47,092 nt of DNA, taken from NCBI GenBank assembly GCA_001801315.1, contig MGXI01000008.1, forward strand, positions 1 to 47,092. The letters are read 5' to 3'. Below the pieces are notes generated by a model. That model was not told where the DNA came from. It worked only from the letters and a program-made list of their open reading frames with translations, and did no database searches. A program made the translations under genes and the position numbers. Of the stretch, positions 43,323 to 47,092 are shown piece by piece (the first letter of the stretch is position 1; every line of letters starts with the position of its first letter). The DNA is from Gammaproteobacteria bacterium GWF2_41_13 (GTDB lineage: Bacteria > Pseudomonadota > Gammaproteobacteria > UBA12402).

Positions 43323-44342
43323 ATGTTGCACTTCACATTTGTGTGTTTAGCTGTTTTTTTAATGACTTTTTTTTCTATTTTACTGTTTCGTCCAATCGCT
43401 ATTCGTATTGATCTCGTAGATTCTCCCGATACAAGAAAATTACATCAAGGAGATGTCCCTAAGGTGGGCGGTATTGCCATGTTGGTTGGCTTTTTAGTGG
43501 GAATGTTGATGTTGCATGATTTCTTGTTAAGTTATGAGGCTTTGTTCGCATCAATGGCCATACTGGCTTTATTGGGATTTTTTGATGATTTTTGCGATAT
43601 TAGGGCCGGTAAAAAATTTTTGACGCAAGTTTTTGCTGCAACATTGATGGTTATCGTTGGCGGGGCCTGCCTGAACTCCTTGGGAAATGTATTGTTTATT
43701 GGTAATCTCTCATTGGGATGGTTGGGTATCCCTTTCACCATTGTTGCCATTGTTGCGGGTATCAACGCAATTAATATGTTGGACGGTGTTGATGGATTAA
43801 TGGGTAGCGTTTCGCTGATACAGTTCATCTACTTAGCCATAATCGCTTTTTTAGCAAAAGATATGGCCGATTTAAAAATATTGATGGTGATTGTTAGTTG
43901 TTTAATGGGCTTTTTATTTTTTAATTCTCCTCTGTCCAGCAGCAAATTTAAAGTTTTTGCTGGAGATATGGGAACGATGCTTATGGGCGTTTTGCTCATG
44001 TGGTTCGTCATTCGCTTGTCACAAACGCCTGGCGCAAAGCCAGTTGTTTTTTTATGGATTATAGCTGTACCGGTCTTTGATTTATTCAATGTGGTTTGTC
44101 GTCGTTTACGACAAAAAAAATCTCCTTTCGGCGCCGATCGAGAACATTTGCATCATATGTTACAAAATGCCGGTTTGAAAGATAAACACGTGGTGTTGAT
44201 TATTGCGGGAGGTGCCATCGTGATGGGATTGATTGGAATTATTTCTTTAGTATTATTGATTCCAGAAGGGGTATTGTTTTTCTTCTATGTTTTTATTTTG
44301 GTGGCCTATTTATGTCGATTCGGCTATTTATGTAGAGATTAA
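43323..44342 (+). CDS. wecA: WecA-like undecaprenyl-phosphate sugar-1-phosphate transferase
   Basis: A 339-residue MraY/WecA-family membrane enzyme with about ten or eleven hydrophobic segments. Family blocks are GDVPKVGGIAM, FDD (Asp88/Asp89), INMLDGVDG (150-158), FAGDMGTM and ADREHLHHML. It moves GlcNAc-1-phosphate, or a related sugar-1-phosphate, to undecaprenyl phosphate and so starts O-antigen assembly. It stands 111 bases after wecB, in a gap where I see no gene. Family certain; donor sugar (UDP-GlcNAc versus a deoxy analogue) not determined. Confidence 0.93.
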   Translation: MLHFTFVCLAVFLMTFFSILLFRPIAIRIDLVDSPDTRKLHQGDVPKVGGIAMLVGFLVGMLMLHDFLLSYEALFASMAILALLGFFDDFCDIRAGKKFLTQVFAATLMVIVGGACLNSLGNVLFIGNLSLGWLGIPFTIVAIVAGINAINMLDGVDGLMGSVSLIQFIYLAIIAFLAKDMADLKILMVIVSCLMGFLFFNSPLSSSKFKVFAGDMGTMLMGVLLMWFVIRLSQTPGAKPVVFLWIIAVPVFDLFNVVCRRLRQKKSPFGADREHLHHMLQNAGLKDKHVVLIIAGGAIVMGLIGIISLVLLIPEGVLFFFYVFILVAYLCRFGYLCRD

Positions 44343-44388
44343 CTTTGCTGTTTACCTTATGTTTATTTTTCAAGAAGGATGATTAATT

Positions 44389-45480
44389 ATGAATAAAGAA
44401 AAAATCGCCTTAATTACCGGCATTACAGGTCAAGATGGGTCTTATTTAGCTGAGTTTCTGTTAAACAAAAGCTATATCGTGCACGGTATTAAACGAAGAG
44501 CCTCTTCGTTTAATACAGATCGCATCGATCATCTTTATCAAGATGCTCATGAAACTGGTCGACGCTTCATTCTTCATTACGGTGATATGAGCGATAGTAC
44601 AAATCTCATTCGAATTATTCAGCAAGTACAGCCCGATGAAATTTATAACTTAGCGGCGCAAAGCCACGTCCAAGTTTCTTTTGAAGAGCCGGAGTATACC
44701 GCTAATGCGGATGGAATAGGCGCTTTGAGAATTTTAGAGGCGATTCGTATTTTGGGCCTCGAGAAAAAGACGCGGTATTATCAAGCATCGACTTCCGAGC
44801 TGTACGGAAAAGTGCAAGAAACGCCGCAGACAGAAAAAACCCCTTTTTATCCGCGCTCTCCTTATGCGGTAGCGAAATTATATGCGTATTGGATAACTGT
44901 GAATTACCGAGAGGCTTATGGCATTTATGCATGCAACGGTATTCTATTTAATCATGAATCTCCAAAGCGAGGGGAAACATTTGTCACGAGAAAAATTACT
45001 CGAGGTTTAGCTCGTATTAAATTAGGACTACAGGATTGTTTATACTTAGGGAATATCGATGCCAAAAGAGATTGGGGACATGCCAAAGATTATGTCGAAA
45101 TGCAGTGGTTAATGTTGCAACAGAATGAACCAGAAGATTTTGTGATCGCGACAGGTATCCAATATTCAGTCAGAGAATTTATAGAAACGGTGGTAAAAGA
45201 ATTAGGGTTGTCTATTACTTGGAAAGGGGTTGGCGTGAATGAAAAAGGATATGATGCAGAAGGGCGTTGTATTGTAGCGATCGATCCCCGTTATTTTAGA
45301 CCGACCGAAGTAGAAACGCTCTTGGGTGATGCCTCTAAAGCGCGGGAAAAATTAGGTTGGCAACCAAAAATAAGTTTTGCAACTTTAGTCAGCGAAATGG
45401 TAAAAGAGGATTTAAACATAGCGAAACGGGATGCTTTGATTAGAAAAAATGGCTATAAGACATGCGATTATCATGAGTAA
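44389..45480 (+). CDS. gmd: GDP-mannose 4,6-dehydratase
   Basis: A 363-residue Gmd: [44 protein letters not shown], the active-site STSELYG and [12 protein letters not shown], and [14 protein letters not shown]. It makes GDP-4-keto-6-deoxymannose, the branch point for GDP-fucose (by Fcl, next gene) and GDP-perosamine (by the aminotransferase at 830). Its stop falls just after the fcl start. Length and all motifs are as expected. Confidence 0.96.
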   Translation: MNKEKIALITGITGQDGSYLAEFLLNKSYIVHGIKRRASSFNTDRIDHLYQDAHETGRRFILHYGDMSDSTNLIRIIQQVQPDEIYNLAAQSHVQVSFEEPEYTANADGIGALRILEAIRILGLEKKTRYYQASTSELYGKVQETPQTEKTPFYPRSPYAVAKLYAYWITVNYREAYGIYACNGILFNHESPKRGETFVTRKITRGLARIKLGLQDCLYLGNIDAKRDWGHAKDYVEMQWLMLQQNEPEDFVIATGIQYSVREFIETVVKELGLSITWKGVGVNEKGYDAEGRCIVAIDPRYFRPTEVETLLGDASKAREKLGWQPKISFATLVSEMVKEDLNIAKRDALIRKNGYKTCDYHE

Positions 45481-46444
45481 TATTCTTTCAAAAAATGATT
45501 GTATTCTTGTGGCCGGTGCTCGAGGACTGGTTGGTAGCAGTATCGCCAGAGCATTACACGCAAAAGGCTTTGAGAATATTTTAATGCCGACACATACTGA
45601 GTTGGATTTGATGGATGCCGAAACGGTTAAGTTATTTTTTAAGCGCTATCAACCGCGCTATGTGTTTTTAGCGGCAGCGAAAGTCGGCGGGATTCATGCC
45701 AATAACACCTATCCGGCCGATTTTATTTTTAATAATTTAACCGTTCAGAATAACGTGATACATGAGTCATGGCGCCAAGGTGTAAAACGATTAATTTTTC
45801 TAGGGTCTTCTTGCGTATATCCTCGCAACTGTCTGCAGCCTATCAAAGAAGAATATTTGATGACGGGAGATCTCGAGCGGACAAACCGGCCTTATGCAAT
45901 CGCTAAAATCGCTGGGATTGAGCTATGCTGGGCTTGTAATCGCCAATATGGAACACAGTTTTTATCGGTGATGCCAACTAATTTGTATGGGCCTGGGGAT
46001 AATTTTCATTTGGAGAATTCGCATGTGATGCCTGCGCTTATCCGTAAAATGCATGAAGCAAAAATAGACAACCGACAGGAAGTTGAAATTTGGGGAACGG
46101 GAAAGCCGCGCCGTGAATTTTTGTATGTAGATGATTTGGCAGAGGCTTGTTTTTTTCTTATGAATTTACCCGAAGATCGATATGTTAATTTGTTGAATAA
46201 ACAAGAGGGCCCTTGGGTTAATGTAGGCTGTGGAGAAGACCTAACTATTGCGGAATTGGCCAAGTTAGTTGCAGAGGTTGTCGGTTATTCTGGCAAATTT
46301 TGTTGGAACACGAATCAACCCGATGGAACTTTCCGTAAACTTTTAGATGTAAATCTTCTGAGGTCATTAGGATGGAAACCCAAGGTCAATTTAAAGGAAG
46401 GCATTCAAAAAGCTTATGAAGCTTATTTGGCGGGTTTAGAATAA
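45473..46444 (+). CDS. fcl: GDP-L-fucose synthase (epimerase/reductase)
   Basis: A 323-residue Fcl/Wca[35 protein letters not shown], the active-site SSCVYPRN with the catalytic Cys, [12 protein letters not shown] and [12 protein letters not shown]. It converts GDP-4-keto-6-deoxymannose to GDP-L-fucose. The ATG at 45473 gives the family length (E. coli Fcl is about 321) and overlaps the gmd stop; the in-frame ATG at 45449 would add eight residues. It is the last clear gene of the operon. Confidence 0.95.
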   Translation: MSNILSKNDCILVAGARGLVGSSIARALHAKGFENILMPTHTELDLMDAETVKLFFKRYQPRYVFLAAAKVGGIHANNTYPADFIFNNLTVQNNVIHESWRQGVKRLIFLGSSCVYPRNCLQPIKEEYLMTGDLERTNRPYAIAKIAGIELCWACNRQYGTQFLSVMPTNLYGPGDNFHLENSHVMPALIRKMHEAKIDNRQEVEIWGTGKPRREFLYVDDLAEACFFLMNLPEDRYVNLLNKQEGPWVNVGCGEDLTIAELAKLVAEVVGYSGKFCWNTNQPDGTFRKLLDVNLLRSLGWKPKVNLKEGIQKAYEAYLAGLE

Positions 46445-46447
46445 TCG

Positions 46448-46484
46448 AAGGCGCTGGGGATTTGTTGTACGGGTAGCCTTTTTT
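46448..46484 (+). terminator. Possible weak terminator after fcl
   Basis: A short stem, AAGGC at 46448-46452 with GCCTT at 46476-46480, encloses a long loop and ends in a T6 run at 46479-46484. The stem is only five base pairs, so it is weak, but it is placed immediately after the last gene of the operon. It may end the long transcript. Confidence 0.4.
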
Positions 46485-46569
46485 AACAGAAGCAACCAAC
46501 TGTTTTTACCTCGATTCGTAGTAGCTGTTTTCTAAGGTTTGACCCATACTTCCATCAGTTATTATTTTT

Positions 46570-46605
46570 TAGAATAAAAAATAGGAAGTACGCAAAACGC
46601 TTCCT
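46570..46605 (-). terminator. Rho-independent terminator reading on the minus strand
   Basis: Read on the minus strand, GGAAG (46605-46601) pairs with CTTCC (46588-46584) around an eleven-base loop, then a T-rich tract TATTTTTTATT follows. This is the form of a terminator for a transcript coming from the right. It therefore implies a minus-strand transcription unit in the last 480 bases of the window. Confidence 0.5.
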
Positions 46606-46608
46606 TCA

Positions 46609-46725
46609 ATGTTATGCAAGATGCCTAGTGCAGTGCATAAATCTTGGTGGAGAAGATTTATTACGGGTGTTCGTAATTGGCTTGAACGATACAGAGAGAG
46701 AACGAAAACCGTCGTTTTCACCTGA
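46609..46725 (+). CDS. Possible small cationic Trp-rich ORF
   Basis: A 38-codon plus-strand frame from ATG 46609 (a second ATG at 46621). The peptide has a basic, amphipathic centre including SWWRRF and NWLERYRER. No ribosome-binding site is evident, the start abuts the minus-strand terminator hairpin, and the frame crosses the region where minus-strand transcription is implied. It may be a chance open frame; I report it as the only plus-strand coding-like stretch in the 650-base gene-free tail. Confidence 0.2.
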   Translation: MLCKMPSAVHKSWWRRFITGVRNWLERYRERTKTVVFT

Positions 46726-46753
46726 AGTAGTCGCGACTTATATCTGACGAGTC

Positions 46754-46952
46754 TCATGAAGAAGAGAGAGTTCCCAGTGTTGATTGTTGAGGGGCGTGTT
46801 TATAGGCATCATTGAAAAAACCTATTTTCTCTGGCAAAGCTTTTTTGTAATCTTCTCTTGAGAGACTTAAATTACATTGAATCGATAATTGCCCAGCGTC
46901 GGATGTAAAATTTAAATTTATCCAAGAGCCGCTGCCGACACCCCCCTTGCAT
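46754..46952 (-). pseudogene. Minus-strand small gene frameshifted at a G6 tract (candidate)
   Basis: On the minus strand, AGGA lies nine bases before an ATG at 46952-46950. The first codons run straight into six G residues (C6 on the plus strand, 46941-46946). As written, the ATG frame stops after 26 codons. Removing one G gives a 65-codon open frame with protein-like composition (GSGSWINLNFTSDAG; LSREDYKKALPEKIGF) ending at 46754, upstream of the minus-strand terminator. This is either a slipped or phase-variable small gene, or a chance frame. The protein family is not recognised. Confidence 0.3.
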
Positions 46953-47092
46953 ATTATATTTTCCTACTGTGTAAAATGGTCTGCCAAGTCTAGTGATTAA
47001 ATCTTAAGGAAAGATTAAGGAAAAATTTAATCGCACTGTTTTTTATTTGTAATTTCTATCTTCGCGCGCTTCTTTCAGTGCCACTGATGCTC

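Larger units (their letters stand above)
46445..47092. other. Gene-poor right end of the window
   Basis: About 650 bases after fcl hold no confidently called gene. Contents: a weak plus-strand terminator near 46448-46484, a minus-strand terminator at 46570-46605, two low-confidence small frames, and an imperfect inverted repeat (AGTGATTAAAT at 46992-47002 with ATTTAATCGCACT at 47025-47037) followed by a T-rich tract, which could end transcription entering from either side. Low coding density and opposing signals suggest this is the edge of the polysaccharide locus. Confidence 0.6.

Noticed and set aside
46569-46757. 62-codon minus-strand open frame
   Set aside because: Its end runs through the minus-strand terminator hairpin and its composition does not look like a protein.
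1-47092. CRISPR arrays, tRNA/rRNA genes and insertion sequences
   Set aside because: No regularly spaced repeats, cloverleaf-like or rRNA-like stretches, or transposase-like frames with terminal inverted repeats were seen on either strand.

Overview
The window is a 47 kb surface-polysaccharide (O-antigen or capsule type) biosynthesis locus from a Gram-negative bacterium. All confidently called genes, 44 of them, lie on the + strand, mostly with overlaps or gaps of a few bases. The DNA is A+T-rich. A BY-kinase tail, a Wzm/Wzt exporter, WecA, WecB, Gmd/Fcl and a nonulosonic-acid block suit a gammaproteobacterium; the low G+C and the legionaminic-acid genes suggest the Legionella/Coxiella side, but that placement is an inference. 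I see no rRNA, tRNA, CRISPR, insertion sequence or transposase.

Layout: (1) 2-4061: end of a Wzc-type tyrosine kinase, a cupin, a GDP-perosamine-synthase-like aminotransferase and the Wzm/Wzt ABC exporter. (2) 4115-11758: a legionaminic-acid block (LegB, LegC, PglD/NeuD-like acetyltransferase, a glycosyltransferase, NeuB/LegI, PtmE, LegF) ending in a PseA/WbpG-type sugar amidotransferase. (3) 11787-22015: the most unusual part. A methyltransferase and an LIC12162-type transferase precede three overlapping genes that match, in family and order, the Campylobacter jejuni capsule phosphoramidate enzymes Cj1418 (L-glutamine kinase), Cj1417 (gamma-glutamyl-CDP-amidate hydrolase) and Cj1416 (CTP:phosphoglutamine cytidylyltransferase). 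They are followed by an SGNH-like membrane protein, an unrecognised protein and a LicD-family transferase. The glutamine kinase carries an extra N-terminal TagD-like cytidylyltransferase domain. (4) 22249-32427: WbsX, GT2 and GT4 glycosyltransferases, three methyltransferases, a GDP-mannose-3,5-epimerase-like SDR and a Wzy-like membrane protein. (5) 32462-35320: asparagine synthase, a complete TagD cytidylyltransferase and a CDP-alcohol phosphotransferase. (6) 35429-42061: two GT4 enzymes, three consecutive SDR epimerases/dehydratases and a WcaI/WbuB-like transferase. (7) 42066-46444: WecB, WecA, Gmd and Fcl. The last 650 bases hold no clear gene, but contain minus-strand signals including a terminator.

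Together the genes suggest a heteropolymer started by WecA on undecaprenyl phosphate and built from GDP-6-deoxyhexoses (perosamine and/or fucose-type), CMP-legionaminic acid (perhaps an acetamidino derivative) and ManNAc-type sugars. It would be decorated with methyl groups, a CDP-alcohol-derived phosphoester and, most strikingly, a phosphoramidate. Both an ABC exporter and a Wzy-like polymerase are present, so more than one glycan may be made here.
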